64,000 nt of DNA, from the NCBI GenBank assembly GCA_002842395.1, contig PHCV01000005.1, positions 151,133 to 215,132 of the forward strand. Direction: 5' to 3'. Of this stretch, positions 26,852 through 36,534 are shown one piece after another. A program made the position numbers and the translations under genes. The notes under the pieces are model-generated. The model was not told where the DNA came from. It made no database searches and was given only the letters and a program-made list of their open reading frames with translations. Numbering within the stretch: position 1 is the stretch's first letter; each line of letters starts with the position of its first letter. The DNA is from Betaproteobacteria bacterium HGW-Betaproteobacteria-11 (GTDB lineage: Bacteria; Pseudomonadota; Gammaproteobacteria; Burkholderiales; Rhodocyclaceae).

Positions 26852-28372
26852 TGCCGATGAAAAGGCACCCTGACCGGCATACCCATTCCGAGAGGGTCGG
26901 CGCAGTGCCGGCACGCAAGCCAGAATGGCGAGCAACAGGGCGAGTGCGTTGCCCCAGCGGGCGTAGGGGGTGAGGCCGCGGTAACCCTGGGCCGAAACCA
27001 TCAGGGCCGCGGTGGAGAAGGGTGGCAGCGCAGCGGCGACCGAGCCGTCGGGAGCGATCATCGCGGTCATTCCGGTGTTGGTGGCGCGCAGTATGGTGCG
27101 ACCGGTTTCGATGGCGCGCATGCGGGCGATCTGCAGATGCTGCGGCTGTGCCAGCGAGTCGCCGAACCAGGCCGTGTTGGATAGATTGACCAGCAGGGTC
27201 GCGTCGGGCAGGGCCGGTAGCAGTTCTTCGCCGAAGATATCCTCGTAGCAGATGTTGGCGGCGATGCGTTGCTCGCCAAGGACGAGCGGCGCTTGCCGGG
27301 CTGGGCCGGCGCTGAAGTCGGACATCGGGATTTTGGCGAAGCGAAAGAACCAGCCGAAGCCGGGCGGGGCGTACTCGCCGAAGGGCACCAGATGGCGTTT
27401 GGCATAGGCACTGACCTGCAAAGTCGGCTCCAGCAACACGGCGCCATTGGCATATCCGCCGTTCCGGGTGGCGATGGCGATGCCGAGCAGCGCCGGGCCA
27501 TGCCGCGTCAGGGTGCGCAGAACATCGCGTGGCACCGCATCGAAAAACAGGGGCAGCGCGGTTTCGGGCAGCACGACGAGGTCGGCCGGGTGGCTGCGGA
27601 CGAGTTGAAGGTAGGTGTCGACCGAGAGCGCGAGCCGGTTGGGATCCCACTTCAGGTTCTGCGGGACATTGCCTTGCAGCAGCGCGACCTTGAGCGGGGC
27701 GCCACTCGGCTGGGTCCAGGGCATCAGCCGCAGCAGGGCGCCGCCGGCGAGGAGCAGGAACAAGGTCAGCCAGATTGCCGGTCTCTTCCAGCCGGTGACG
27801 ACTAACAGGCCGAGCAGGCTGCCGCCGAGGGCGACGATGAGGCCGACACCATACACGCCGAGCACGGTGCCCCAGCCGGCGAGCGGGCTGGGCGGGCTCT
27901 GCGCATAGCCGACGGCAAGCCAGGGGAAGCCGGTGAACAGGGTGCCGCGCAACCATTCGGTCAGCGTCCATAGGCCGGCGAAGAGGAGTGCGGCGCGAGC
28001 AGGTGGGATTCTTTCGCCCCAACGGACGAAGAGCGCGCCGGCAAGGGCCGGGAAGACCGCCAGGGTCAGGCAGAAAAGCAGGGTGGCGATGGCCGCCAGC
28101 GGCGCGGCCATGCCGCCGAACTGGCTGAGACTGACATAGACCCAGGAAGTGCCACTCAAGAAACAGCCGGCGCCCCAGGCCAGGCCGAGCGCGGCGGCCG
28201 TGCGCGGGCGGGTGCAGCGGCGCCAGAGCAGGAACAGGCCGGCGAGCGAAAAAGTCGGCGCTGGCCAGACGGCGAACCAGGCGTCGAATGGGGCGAAGCC
28301 GAGCGTGCATAAGATACCCAGCGCGGCGGCCAGCAGCGCGCTGCGCCAGGTCGACCTGGCAGCGTGCTTCAT
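26846..28372 (-). CDS. lnt: apolipoprotein N-acyltransferase
   Basis: Inner-membrane enzyme adding the third acyl chain to the N-terminal cysteine of lipoproteins; 508 residues, usual for the family. About six N-terminal membrane helices precede the nitrilase-like periplasmic domain, which has the catalytic glutamate in VVLPETALP and the nucleophile in ICYEDIFGEE. Residues about 33-41 (AVWPAPTF) are encoded by a dispersed 26-bp element just after the first membrane segment. It overlaps corC by 4 bases, the usual corC-lnt arrangement. Confidence 0.96.
   Translation of the reverse strand: MKHAARSTWRSALLAAALGILCTLGFAPFDAWFAVWPAPTFSLAGLFLLWRRCTRPRTAAALGLAWGAGCFLSGTSWVYVSLSQFGGMAAPLAAIATLLFCLTLAVFPALAGALFVRWGERIPPARAALLFAGLWTLTEWLRGTLFTGFPWLAVGYAQSPPSPLAGWGTVLGVYGVGLIVALGGSLLGLLVVTGWKRPAIWLTLFLLLAGGALLRLMPWTQPSGAPLKVALLQGNVPQNLKWDPNRLALSVDTYLQLVRSHPADLVVLPETALPLFFDAVPRDVLRTLTRHGPALLGIAIATRNGGYANGAVLLEPTLQVSAYAKRHLVPFGEYAPPGFGWFFRFAKIPMSDFSAGPARQAPLVLGEQRIAANICYEDIFGEELLPALPDATLLVNLSNTAWFGDSLAQPQHLQIARMRAIETGRTILRATNTGMTAMIAPDGSVAAALPPFSTAALMVSAQGYRGLTPYARWGNALALLLAILACVPALRRPSRNGYAGQGAFSSAL
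28249..28274 (+). repeat. dispersed 26-bp element, copy 6 (in lnt)
   Basis: 25 of 26 consensus positions match. Antisense to lnt, read as AVWPAPTF. Confidence 0.9.
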
Positions 28373-29214
28373 TCCGTCGCGGGCGGCAGCGGCAGGCCCT
28401 TTTGCGGATCGACCAGCAGGGTATGTATGCGCCGGCTGTCGGCGCGCAAGACCTGGAAGCGCAGGGCGCCGATGTCGATGATTTCGTTGCGCTTGGGCAG
28501 CCGGCCGAGTTGATGGATGACGAGGCCGCCGACGGTGTCGAATTCCTCGTCGGGGAACTCCGTACCGAAGGCGCTGTTGAAATCACCGACTTCGGTAGTG
28601 GCCTTGATCCGATAGCGACCGCTGTTGTCGAGTACGATGTTGCCTTCGGTTTCATCGAAATCGTATTCATCCTCGATGTCGCCGACGATCTGTTCGAGCA
28701 CGTCCTCGATGGTGACCAGGCCAGCGACACCGCCGTATTCGTCGACCACCAGCGCCATGTGGTTGTGCGAGGCGCGAAATTCGCGCAGCAGCACGTTCAG
28801 CCGCTTCGATTCGGGAATGAAAATGGCCGGCCGCAGGGTGTCGCGCAGATCGACTTCCTTGCCGGCGAAATAACGCAACAGATCTTTCGCCAGCAGGATG
28901 CCGATGACATCATCCTTGCCTTCGCCGATGACCGGAAACCGCGAGTGGGCCGTATCGATCACCAGTTCGATGATTTTCCCGGGCGGGTCGCTGATGTCGA
29001 CGACATCCATTTGGAAACGCGGCACCATGATGTCGCGCACCGCCATGTCGGCGACGGCCAGCGCCCCTTCGATGATGGAGAGCGCATCGGCGTCCATCAG
29101 GTGGCGTTCGAAGGCGCTGTGCAGCAGTTGCAGCAGTTGTTCGCGGTCTTCGGGTTCGCGCATCAGGAGCGCGGAAAGACGTTCGATGAGACTGGGGCGA
29201 CTGGCAGGATCCAT
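28369..29214 (-). CDS. corC: CorC-type CBS-domain protein (HlyC/CorC family)
   Basis: 281 residues with two CBS domains (VRDIMVPRFQMDVVDI from about residue 60 and the pair ending GGVAGLVTIEDVLEQIVGDIEDEYD), then a C-terminal transporter-associated domain with DFNSAFG and EFDTVGGLVIHQLGRLP. The family is linked to magnesium/cobalt efflux. It lies between ybeY and lnt as in many proteobacteria, and overlaps lnt by 4 bases. The ATG at 29214 gives the full N-terminus. Confidence 0.95.
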   Translation of the reverse strand: MDPASRPSLIERLSALLMREPEDREQLLQLLHSAFERHLMDADALSIIEGALAVADMAVRDIMVPRFQMDVVDISDPPGKIIELVIDTAHSRFPVIGEGKDDVIGILLAKDLLRYFAGKEVDLRDTLRPAIFIPESKRLNVLLREFRASHNHMALVVDEYGGVAGLVTIEDVLEQIVGDIEDEYDFDETEGNIVLDNSGRYRIKATTEVGDFNSAFGTEFPDEEFDTVGGLVIHQLGRLPKRNEIIDIGALRFQVLRADSRRIHTLLVDPQKGLPLPPATE

Positions 29215-29216
29215 GG

Positions 29217-29672
29217 TCAGAGGTAAGGGTCGGGATAGCCCAGGCCGGCGAGGATTTCGCGCTCGCGCGCTTCCATGCGGGCGGCTTCGGCAGGGCCGGT
29301 TTCGTGGTCGAAGCCCTGCAAGTGCAGCATACCATGCACGATCAGGTGGGCAAAATGCGCGACGAGCGGCTTGCCTTGCAGGGCGGCTTCGCCGGCCACC
29401 ACCGGCAGGCAGACGACGAGATCGCCGAGCAGGGGCTGATCGGCGTGCGCTGCCTGGTAGGGAAAGGAGAGGACATTGGTGGCGTAATCCTTGCCGCGGA
29501 ATTCGCGGTTGAGCCGCTGCCCTTCATCTGCATCGACGAAGCGGACAGTGACTTCCGCCGCAGCGAAGCAGGCCGCCGCGACCCAGCGCCGAACCTGATG
29601 GCGCGTCGGCGCATTTTCCTTGCCTCCGGGATACTGGATCGAGAGGGCGAGTTCAGGTCGGGGGCGCGGCAT
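29217..29672 (-). CDS. ybeY: endoribonuclease YbeY
   Basis: 151 residues. The zinc-binding motif [12 protein letters not shown] (H-x3-H-x5-H) near the C-terminus and [18 protein letters not shown] are diagnostic. It is a single-strand-specific RNase that matures 16S rRNA 3' ends and takes part in ribosome quality control. The ATG at 29672 overlaps the phoH stop by 20 bases, giving the conserved phoH-ybeY-corC-lnt order. An upstream in-frame start would extend the protein into phoH and is rejected. Confidence 0.95.
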   Translation of the reverse strand: MPRPRPELALSIQYPGGKENAPTRHQVRRWVAAACFAAAEVTVRFVDADEGQRLNREFRGKDYATNVLSFPYQAAHADQPLLGDLVVCLPVVAGEAALQGKPLVAHFAHLIVHGMLHLQGFDHETGPAEAARMEAREREILAGLGYPDPYL

Positions 29673-30612
29673 GCTGCTCGTAGGCCTCGACGATGCGGGC
29701 AACCAGGGGATGGCGCACCACGTCGCTGGCATCGAAGTCGGTAAAGGCCAGGCCGCGGACCTCGGCAAGAATCCGCCGGGCTTCGATCAGACCGGACTTC
29801 TGCCCGCGCGGCAGGTCGATCTGGGTCGGATCGCCGGTGACCACGGCCTTGGCGCCGATGCCGATGCGGGTGAGGAACATTTTCATCTGTTCCGGCGTGG
29901 TATTCTGCGCTTCATCGAGGATGATGAACGCATGATTGAGGGTGCGCCCGCGCATGTAGGCCAGCGGAGCGATTTCGATGTTTTGCTTTTCGAACAGTTT
30001 CGACACCTTGTCGAAACCCATCAGGTCGTAGAGCGCATCGTAGAGAGGACGCAGGTAGGGATCGATCTTCTGCGTCAGATCGCCGGGCAGGAAGCCCAGG
30101 CGCTCCCCCGCCTCGACCGCCGGCCGGGTGAGGATGATGCGGCTGACCAGGTCACGCTCGAAGGCGTCGATGGCCGAGGCCACCGCGAGATAGGTCTTGC
30201 CGGTGCCGGCCGGGCCGATGCCGAAGGTGATGTCGTGATTCTGGATGTTCTTGAGGTAGGCGACCTGGTTGGGTGTGCGCCCGTGCAGGTCGGATTTCTT
30301 TGTCAGCAGGATGCCTGCGGGGGGTGCCAGCTTGCCCTGGGTGCGAGTCATCTCGATCAGGCCGAGTTGCAGTTCGTCGATCGACAGCGGTTCGTTTGCC
30401 AGCGCATGGAAATGCTGCAGCGCCTGTGCCGCCAGTCGTGCCGCGGCCGGCTCGCCAAGAATCCGGCAATGCCCGCCGCGACGGTTGATGGTCACGTCGA
30501 AGGCCGCTTCGATCTGGCGCAGATTTTCGTCGAGGCTGCCGCACAGATTCTGCAGCCGCGCGTTGTCGGCGGGTTGCAGGGTAACCGCGATGGGGTGGGG
30601 CGAAGAGGTCAG
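29653..30612 (-). CDS. phoH: PhoH-like ATPase (YbeZ), probable CTG start
   Basis: P-loop ATPase with Walker [12 protein letters not shown], Walker [12 protein letters not shown] and the conserved RGRTLNHAF; it is a partner of YbeY in RNA metabolism. The first ATG/GTG/TTG in frame is a GTG at 30495 (280 residues), but the conserved N-terminal domain continues upstream: [19 protein letters not shown] lies in the same open frame before it. Extending to where the frame meets the miaB stop gives a CTG at 30612 that overlaps it as CTGA, for 319 residues, close to the family's usual ~330. I annotate that start; it is non-canonical and needs confirmation. Confidence 0.85.
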   Translation of the reverse strand: MTSSPHPIAVTLQPADNARLQNLCGSLDENLRQIEAAFDVTINRRGGHCRILGEPAAARLAAQALQHFHALANEPLSIDELQLGLIEMTRTQGKLAPPAGILLTKKSDLHGRTPNQVAYLKNIQNHDITFGIGPAGTGKTYLAVASAIDAFERDLVSRIILTRPAVEAGERLGFLPGDLTQKIDPYLRPLYDALYDLMGFDKVSKLFEKQNIEIAPLAYMRGRTLNHAFIILDEAQNTTPEQMKMFLTRIGIGAKAVVTGDPTQIDLPRGQKSGLIEARRILAEVRGLAFTDFDASDVVRHPLVARIVEAYEQHAAPPT

Positions 30613-31955
30613 GATGCCAGTTCCTCTGCGTTGATCACGATTTCGCCACGCAGGCTGTGCGGCAATGCCGCGGTGATGGCGACGTCGGCAAAGTGACCGA
30701 TCAGGCGGTGATTGCCGGCAAAGTTGACGATGCGGTTGTTTTCCGTGCGACCAGCCAGTTCATCGGCATTCTTGCGGGCAACGCCTTCGACCAGCACGCG
30801 CTGCACCGTGCCGACCATCGCCGTGCTGACGGCAAAGGCCTGCTCCTCGACGCGCTTTTGCAGGCGCATCAGGCGCTGCAGCTTGAGCTCATGGGGTGTG
30901 CCGTCCGTCATTTCGGCGGCGGGGGTGCCGGGGCGCGGGCTGAAAATGAAGGAAAAGCTGCTGTCGAAGCCAAGTTCTTCGATCAGTTGCATGGTTTTTT
31001 CGAAATCCTCCTCGGTCTCGCCAGGGAAGCCGACGATGAAATCGGAAGAAAGCGAGAGATCGGGACGCGCGGCGCGCAGTTTTTTGACCAGCGATTTGTA
31101 TTCAAGCACGGTGTAGCCGCGCTTCATCGCCGCCAGCACGCGGTCGGAGCCGGATTGCACGGGCAGGTGCAGGTGCGAGGCCAGTTTTGGCACGCGGCGA
31201 TAGACATCGATCAGGCGCGGTGTGACCTCGCGCGGGTGCGAGGTGGTGTAACGGATGCGCTCGAGGCCATCGAATTCGGCGAGGGTCTCGATGAGAAAGG
31301 CGAGGTCGGCGTGATCGCCATCCTCCAGCGCGCCTCGATAGGCATTGACGTTCTGGCCGAGCAGGGTGATTTCGCGAATGCCTCGCGTCACCAGGCCGGC
31401 AACCTCGGTGAGGACGTCGGCCAGCGGGCGCGAGACTTCTTCGCCGCGGGTATAGGGAACGACGCAGAAGGTGCAGTATTTCGAGCAGCCTTCCATGATC
31501 GAGACGAAGGCCGTGGCGCCCTCGATTTTCGCCGCGGGCAGGGTGTCGAATTTTTCAATTTCCGGAAACGAGATGTCGACTTGCGGTCGGCCGCTGGCAC
31601 GGCGCGCCGAAATCAATTGCGGCAGGCGATGCAGAGTCTGCGGGCCGAACACCACGTCGACAAAGGGCGCCCGTTTGATGATGGCCTCACCCTCCTGGCT
31701 GGCCACGCAGCCGCCGACGCCGATGATGAGACCCGGATTGGCCTGTTTGAGGTGGCGGATGCGGCCGAGGTCATGGAACACCTTTTCCTGGGCCTTTTCG
31801 CGGATCGAGCAGGTGTTGAACAGGATGATGTCGGCTTCTTCCACGTTGCCGGTCTTGACCGCTCCTTCCGGGACGGTGAGCGCATCGAGCATCTTGTCGG
31901 AATCGTATTCATTCATCTGGCAGCCGAAGGTGCGGATGAATACTTTCGTGGTCAT
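30609..31955 (-). CDS. miaB: tRNA-2-methylthio-N6-dimethylallyladenosine synthase
   Basis: Radical SAM methylthiotransferase modifying A37 of tRNAs reading UNN codons; 448 residues. The N-terminal UPF0004 domain begins [20 protein letters not shown] with its cluster cysteines (C at ~11, NTCSIRE, GGCVAS). The radical SAM motif is [16 protein letters not shown] and a C-terminal TRAM domain ends the protein. It is followed by phoH with a 4-base overlap. Divergent from queC. Confidence 0.97.
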   Translation of the reverse strand: MTTKVFIRTFGCQMNEYDSDKMLDALTVPEGAVKTGNVEEADIILFNTCSIREKAQEKVFHDLGRIRHLKQANPGLIIGVGGCVASQEGEAIIKRAPFVDVVFGPQTLHRLPQLISARRASGRPQVDISFPEIEKFDTLPAAKIEGATAFVSIMEGCSKYCTFCVVPYTRGEEVSRPLADVLTEVAGLVTRGIREITLLGQNVNAYRGALEDGDHADLAFLIETLAEFDGLERIRYTTSHPREVTPRLIDVYRRVPKLASHLHLPVQSGSDRVLAAMKRGYTVLEYKSLVKKLRAARPDLSLSSDFIVGFPGETEEDFEKTMQLIEELGFDSSFSFIFSPRPGTPAAEMTDGTPHELKLQRLMRLQKRVEEQAFAVSTAMVGTVQRVLVEGVARKNADELAGRTENNRIVNFAGNHRLIGHFADVAITAALPHSLRGEIVINAEELAS

Positions 31956-32028
31956 TGGGCGGGGCTGGGAAAATCGAATGGGGGATTATAGAGCAGCGGG
32001 GCAGGCCGCTCTTTGCTACCATCGCCGC

Positions 32029-32697
32029 ATGAAACCTGCGGTCATTCTTCTTTCCGGCGGCCTCGATTCCGCCACCGTGTTGGCCATGGCCAGGCAGCAG
32101 GGCTTTGCCTGTCATTGCCTGTCTCTGGACTACGGCCAGCGGCATGGCGCCGAGCTCGATGCAGCGCGGCGCGTGGCGGCTGCCCAGCAGGCGACGACGC
32201 ATCGCGTGCTCAAGCTCGATCTCGGCCAGTTGGGAGGTTCCGCGCTGACCGATGCGTCGATTGCCGTGCCCACCGGGGGCGTGCAGCCCGGGATTCCGGT
32301 GACCTATGTGCCGGCGCGCAATACCATCATGCTTTCCTTGGCCCTGGCCTGGGCCGAAGTGCTCGGCGCGCAGGATATCTTCGCCGGCGTCAATGCGGTG
32401 GATTACTCGGGTTATCCCGATTGCCGCCCCGAGTTCATTCACGCCTTCGAGGCACTCGCCAATCTGGCGACCAAGGCGGCCGTCGAGGGGCGACCGCTGA
32501 GGGTGCATGCACCGTTGATCGCCATGAGCAAGGCGCAGATCATCGCCGCCGGTCTGGCGTTGGGGGTCGATTACAGCCTGACCGTCTCGTGCTATCAGGC
32601 GGATGCGTCCGGTCGGGCTTGCACGGTCTGCGATGCCTGTCGCTTGCGACAGGAGGGTTTCGCCGCCGCCGGCGTTCCTGATCCGACCCGCTACTGA
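32029..32697 (+). CDS. queC: 7-cyano-7-deazaguanine synthase
   Basis: ATP-dependent conversion of 7-carboxy-7-deazaguanine to preQ0 in queuosine synthesis. 222 residues. PP-loop ATPase motif [13 protein letters not shown] at the N-terminus, [18 protein letters not shown] in the middle, and a C-terminal zinc site from [20 protein letters not shown] (C-x8-C-x2-C-x2-C). The ATG at 32029 gives the short canonical start before the PP-loop. Other queuosine genes are not adjacent. Confidence 0.96.
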   Translation: MKPAVILLSGGLDSATVLAMARQQGFACHCLSLDYGQRHGAELDAARRVAAAQQATTHRVLKLDLGQLGGSALTDASIAVPTGGVQPGIPVTYVPARNTIMLSLALAWAEVLGAQDIFAGVNAVDYSGYPDCRPEFIHAFEALANLATKAAVEGRPLRVHAPLIAMSKAQIIAAGLALGVDYSLTVSCYQADASGRACTVCDACRLRQEGFAAAGVPDPTRY

Positions 32698-32750
32698 GAG
32701 GCCGCGCAGAGGACAAGACCGAAGCGAAGCTGGCCGCCCTTAAAACGGGT

Positions 32751-32780
32751 TTGACAGCGTTCTCGATGATTGGGTAGAAT
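32751..32780 (+). promoter_or_regulatory. rplM-rpsI promoter
   Basis: TTGACA (32751-32756), an 18-base spacer and TAGAAT (32775-32780), followed by a GC-rich discriminator and a leader of about 75 bases before rplM. Confidence 0.8.
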
Positions 32781-32862
32781 GCGCGGCTTTCCGTAGGGTC
32801 GTCAGTGAAATTTTCCTCGCTGCGGTCCGACCGGATCACTGAAGCAAGCAAGGAACACGCGA

Positions 32863-33291
32863 ATGAAAACATTTTCCGCCAAACCGCATGAAGTGCAGCA
32901 TGACTGGTTCGTCGTCGATGCGGCAGACAAGGTGCTCGGCCGCCTGGCGACCGAGATCGCCCGCCGTTTGCGGGGCAAGCACAAGACGATCTATACGCCT
33001 CACGTCGATACCGGCGACTACATTGTCGTTGTCAATGTGGACAAGTTGCGCGTCACCGGCAACAAGGCGCAGGACAAAATGTACTATCGCCACTCGGGTT
33101 ATCCGGGCGGAATTTATGAAACGAATTTCACCAAGCTGCAACAGCGTTTTCCGGATCGCGTGCTCGAGAAAGCGGTCAAGGGCATGCTACCGAAGGGGCC
33201 GCTGGGCTATGCAATGCTGAAGAAGATGAAATGCTACGCTGGCGCCGAGCATCCCCATGCGGCCCAGCAACCCCAGTTGCTTGAAATTTAA
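32863..33291 (+). CDS. rplM: 50S ribosomal protein L13
   Basis: 142 residues, the standard length. [38 protein letters not shown] and [18 protein letters not shown] are L13 signatures. Shine-Dalgarno AAGGA lies upstream. In many bacteria the message leader is a target for L13 autoregulation; the leader here is about 75 bases. It forms the conserved pair with rpsI, 18 bases downstream. Confidence 0.99.
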   Translation: MKTFSAKPHEVQHDWFVVDAADKVLGRLATEIARRLRGKHKTIYTPHVDTGDYIVVVNVDKLRVTGNKAQDKMYYRHSGYPGGIYETNFTKLQQRFPDRVLEKAVKGMLPKGPLGYAMLKKMKCYAGAEHPHAAQQPQLLEI

Positions 33292-33309
33292 GCCATTCAA
33301 GGAGTTCTC

Positions 33310-33702
33310 ATGGCAGTTACGCACTATTACGGTACCGGTCGTCGCAAGACGGCCATTGCGCGGGTTTTCCTCCGTGCGGGGAGCGGCAAGTTCGTGGTGA
33401 ACGACAAGCCGGTGGACGAGTTTTTCTCCCGTGAAACGGGGCGCATGGTGGTGCGTCAGCCGCTCGAGCTGACCCAGCACCAAGCGACGTTCGACATCAT
33501 GGTCAATGTGGTCGGTGGCGGTGAATCCGGTCAGGCCGGTGCAGTGCGGCACGGGATTACCCGTGCTCTGATCGAATACGATGCGACGCTGAAACCGGCG
33601 TTGTCCGGTGCCGGTTTCGTCACCCGCGATGCGCGTGAAGTGGAACGCAAGAAAGTCGGCTTTCGCAAGGCGCGTCGGCGCAAGCAATTTTCCAAGCGCT
33701 GA
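33310..33702 (+). CDS. rpsI: 30S ribosomal protein S9
   Basis: 130 residues. [21 protein letters not shown] at the start and the basic C-terminus [18 protein letters not shown], which reaches toward the P-site tRNA, are diagnostic. AAGGAG is upstream. It is the last gene of the rplM operon and is followed by a strong terminator. The KKVG string is a normal S9 feature, unrelated to the dispersed repeat. Confidence 0.99.
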   Translation: MAVTHYYGTGRRKTAIARVFLRAGSGKFVVNDKPVDEFFSRETGRMVVRQPLELTQHQATFDIMVNVVGGGESGQAGAVRHGITRALIEYDATLKPALSGAGFVTRDAREVERKKVGFRKARRRKQFSKR

Positions 33703-33741
33703 TTCGCTCGAGGTTTTCGGCCTCGACTCGGCATCCGCGAC

Positions 33742-33770
33742 AAAAGCCGCCCTTGGGCGGCTTTTGTTCT
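33742..33770 (+). terminator. rho-independent terminator after rpsI
   Basis: Inverted repeat with arms AAAAGCCGCCC (33742-33752) and GGGCGGCTTTT (33755-33765) around a very short loop, then TTTTGTTCTTTC. It is about 40 bases after the rpsI stop. Confidence 0.95.
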
Positions 33771-33858
33771 TTCATCTTTCCCGTGGGTGGCCGATGGACA
33801 TAAGCATGGAAAACAATCACGAAGCGAGTTACCATTTCCCCTTTGCAAGGAGTCCGCT

Positions 33859-34887
33859 GTGATCAAGGCAGGCATCGTGGGCGGTACGGGCTATACGGGC
33901 ATCGAGCTACTGCGCTTGCTGGCCCGTCACCCTGAAGTCGAGTTGCTGACCATAACCTCCCGTGGCGAGGCCGGAACGGCAGTTGCCGACATGTTTCCCA
34001 ACCTGCGTGGCGAGGTGGGCCTGACGTTTCGGGATCCGCAAGATGCGCCGCTTGGCGAATGTGACGTCGTATTCTTTGCGACTCCCAACGGGGTCGCAAT
34101 GCAGCAGGCGGCGGCTTTGCTCGCCGCCGGTGTGCGGGTCGTCGATCTGGCGGCGGACTTCCGCATCCGCGATGTCGCCGAATGGGAAAAGTGGTATGGC
34201 ATGAAACACGCCAGCCCGGAATTGGTCGAGACGGCCGTCTATGGCCTGCCCGAGGTGAATCGGGCGCAAATCCGCAACGCCCGCCTGCTGGCCAATCCCG
34301 GCTGCTATCCGACGGCGACCCAGTTGGGGCTGCTGCCGCTGGTCGAGAAGGGGTGCGTCGATCCGACTTCCCTGATTGCCGATGTCAAATCCGGAGTTTC
34401 CGGGGCCGGTCGCAAGGCGGAAGTACATACCCTGTTTGCCGAGGCGGCGGATAACTTCAAGGCCTACGGCGTGCCCGGCCACCGCCACCTCCCCGAAATC
34501 CGGCAGGGCCTGGCCCATGCCGCGGGGTGTGCGGTGGGGCTCACCTTCGTGCCGCATCTGACGCCGCTGATCCGCGGCATTCATGCCACGTTGTACGCCC
34601 GGATCACCCGGGAAGAGGATTTTCAGGCGCTGTTCGAGCGGCGTTACGCCGGTGAACCTTTTGTCGATGTCATGCCGCCGGGGATGCATCCGGAGACGCG
34701 CTCGGTGCGTGCCTCCAATACCTGCCGGATCGCGATTCATCGGCCGCAGGGTGAAGACACTCTGGTCGTGCTCGTGGTAATCGACAATCTGGTCAAGGGA
34801 GCGGCAGGACAGGCGGTGCAAAACATGAACCTCATGTTCGACTTCGACGAATGTACCGGTTTGTCTCACATTCCCGTGCTGCCCTGA
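33859..34887 (+). CDS. argC: N-acetyl-gamma-glutamyl-phosphate reductase
   Basis: NADPH-dependent third step of arginine synthesis; 342 residues. The start is a GTG at 33859 with AAGGAG 6 bases upstream, giving [20 protein letters not shown] as the nucleotide-binding site. The catalytic cysteine is in [17 protein letters not shown] and the substrate histidine region is [10 protein letters not shown]. No other arg genes are adjacent, which is common for argC. An in-frame upstream ATG (33787) reads into the terminator region and is rejected. Confidence 0.97.
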   Translation: MIKAGIVGGTGYTGIELLRLLARHPEVELLTITSRGEAGTAVADMFPNLRGEVGLTFRDPQDAPLGECDVVFFATPNGVAMQQAAALLAAGVRVVDLAADFRIRDVAEWEKWYGMKHASPELVETAVYGLPEVNRAQIRNARLLANPGCYPTATQLGLLPLVEKGCVDPTSLIADVKSGVSGAGRKAEVHTLFAEAADNFKAYGVPGHRHLPEIRQGLAHAAGCAVGLTFVPHLTPLIRGIHATLYARITREEDFQALFERRYAGEPFVDVMPPGMHPETRSVRASNTCRIAIHRPQGEDTLVVLVVIDNLVKGAAGQAVQNMNLMFDFDECTGLSHIPVLP

Positions 34888-35621
34888 CGTTGCGCCGGCT
34901 TCGCGGCCGCTTCGGGATCGCGGCGCGGCGTGTCGCGGTGCGCCCGCACCTCCCCTGGCACTGGCGGGCAGTGTCCATCATCGCGTTGACCGGGGTTTCA
35001 CTGGCTCTGGCCGGATGGATTTACGATGCCGGCCGCCAATTTGCCGGCTTTGATCGAAGCGTCAGCGATCAGGAATCGGCTGCATTGCGCGAGCGCGTGT
35101 CCCGACTCGAGACCGAACTCGAGGCGGCACGCCGGGTGGCCAATATCAGTGATGGGCAAATCCAGATGGCGACAGCCACGCAGGAACGACTGGCGGCGCA
35201 AATCAAGACGCTGGAAATGGAGAATACGCGGCTCAAGGCCGATCTGGCGATGTTCGAGAATCTGGCCGATGGACCTGCAGGAGTGGAAGGCCCGCTGCTG
35301 AGCCAGCTGCAGATCCTGCCCACGGGGGTCCAGGGTGCGTATCGTTACCGGCTGCTGCTGGCGCAGACAGGAGGCAAGCGGCAGCAGGAGTTTCGCGGGG
35401 TGCTTCAGCTGCTTGGCACCGTGCAGCGTGGGAAAGAGACTGCTATCATTCCCCTCCCCTTGGGTGAAGGAAGCGATGGGGGGCTGTATAAGGTCAGCTT
35501 TCGTTATTTTCGGCGACTCGAAGGCAGTTTCAGCCTGGATTCCGGAATGCGGCTCGAACGAGTCGAGGCTCGCCTGCTGCAAGCCGGGGTCGTGAAGGCC
35601 AGCCAGCATGTTGTTTTGTAA
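34851..35621 (+). CDS. DUF6776-type membrane-anchored coiled-coil protein
   Basis: 256 residues. A basic N-terminus, one membrane helix ([19 protein letters not shown], about residues 42-60), a coiled coil (about 75-140, [21 protein letters not shown] and [16 protein letters not shown]) and a C-terminal globular domain ([33 protein letters not shown]) form the DUF6776 plan. It likely faces the periplasm. It overlaps argC by 37 bases and is followed by bactofilin, a neighbourhood conserved in related bacteria, suggesting a cell-envelope scaffold role. The start is uncertain; a TTG at 34890 is an alternative. Confidence 0.8.
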   Translation: MYRFVSHSRAALTLRRLRGRFGIAARRVAVRPHLPWHWRAVSIIALTGVSLALAGWIYDAGRQFAGFDRSVSDQESAALRERVSRLETELEAARRVANISDGQIQMATATQERLAAQIKTLEMENTRLKADLAMFENLADGPAGVEGPLLSQLQILPTGVQGAYRYRLLLAQTGGKRQQEFRGVLQLLGTVQRGKETAIIPLPLGEGSDGGLYKVSFRYFRRLEGSFSLDSGMRLERVEARLLQAGVVKASQHVVL

Positions 35622-35658
35622 GACTGAATATGGCACTGGAAAAAAAGGAGGCATGGAC

Positions 35659-36060
35659 ATGTTCGGCAAGAAATCCGGAAAACCGCAGGGACAGATCGAT
35701 ACACTGATCGGTGCGGGGACGTCGATCACCGGCGATATCGCCTTTACGGGCGGCTTGCGCGTGGATGGCGAAGTCAAAGGCAATATCCACGGCGCCAGCG
35801 ATCAGCAGACCACCCTGGTGGTGAGCGAGCACGCGCGGATCGAGGGCGAGATTTCCGTTTCCCATCTGGTCATCAACGGCACGGTGATTGGCCCGGCGCA
35901 TGCCAGCGAATTTCTGGAACTACAAGGCAAGGCGCGGGTCACAGGCGATGTCGAGTACAGTACGATAGAAATGCATCTGGGCGCCGTGGTACAGGGGCGT
36001 CTGGTGCACCAGGGGCCCTCGGCAAAAGCCGTGGAATTGAAGCTTGCGGCCAGCAATTGA
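35659..36060 (+). CDS. bactofilin (polymer-forming cytoskeletal protein)
   Basis: 133 residues. The bactofilin beta-helix core covers about residues 12-115: DTLIGAGTSITGDIAFTGGLRVDGEVKGNI, SEHARIEGEISVSHLVINGTVIG and LELQGKARVTGDVEYSTIEMHLGAVVQG. Short disordered ends flank it. Family members self-assemble into nucleotide-free filaments that localise cell-wall enzymes. The start MFGKKSGK at 35659 is chosen over an ATG two codons earlier because the AAGGAGG lies at better spacing. An M23 peptidase gene, a frequent bactofilin partner, lies about 1.6 kb downstream on the other strand. Confidence 0.93.
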   Translation: MFGKKSGKPQGQIDTLIGAGTSITGDIAFTGGLRVDGEVKGNIHGASDQQTTLVVSEHARIEGEISVSHLVINGTVIGPAHASEFLELQGKARVTGDVEYSTIEMHLGAVVQGRLVHQGPSAKAVELKLAASN

Positions 36061-36120
36061 TATTGAAAAATAACTTCGCGGCGCATAGTGCGCCTTGAAA
36101 CCGTTTCACAGGAGAAAATC

Positions 36121-36471
36121 ATGAATGCACCAAGCGAGATGCCCGCGCCGTTCAACTTCACCGAAAGCGCGGCGAACAAAGTCAAGGAGTTGATCGCCGA
36201 AGAAGGCAATCCGGAACTCAAGTTGCGGGTATTCGTTACCGGCGGCGGCTGTTCGGGCTTCCAGTACGGCTTCACCTTCGACGAAGTGATCAATGACGAT
36301 GACACCTCGCTGGTCAAGAATGGGGTGACGCTGCTGATCGATCCGATGAGTTATCAGTATCTGGTCGGTGCGGAGATCGATTACAGCGAAGGGCTGGAAG
36401 GGTCGCAGTTCGTGATCAAGAACCCGAATGCGACCAGCACCTGCGGTTGCGGTTCTTCGTTCTCCGCCTGA
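36121..36471 (+). CDS. erpA: iron-sulfur cluster insertion protein ErpA
   Basis: A-type iron-sulfur carrier of 116 residues. It delivers [4Fe-4S] or [2Fe-2S] clusters to apoproteins. The three conserved cysteines are in GGGCSGFQY and at the C-terminus [13 protein letters not shown] lies 8 bases before the ATG. It follows bactofilin by 60 bases. Several cluster users are in this window (MiaB, ArsS, FNR, GltB/D). Confidence 0.97.
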   Translation: MNAPSEMPAPFNFTESAANKVKELIAEEGNPELKLRVFVTGGGCSGFQYGFTFDEVINDDDTSLVKNGVTLLIDPMSYQYLVGAEIDYSEGLEGSQFVIKNPNATSTCGCGSSFSA

Positions 36472-36534
36472 ACCGCTGCCCCGCATCCCATCGCCCGTTG
36501 CCTGCTGGTGGCCCCGCCTGATCGGTTGCCGATT

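Noticed and set aside
33652..33670. AAGAAAGTCGGC in rpsI
   Set aside because: KKVGFRKAR is the normal S9 C-terminus; the match ends after 9 bases.
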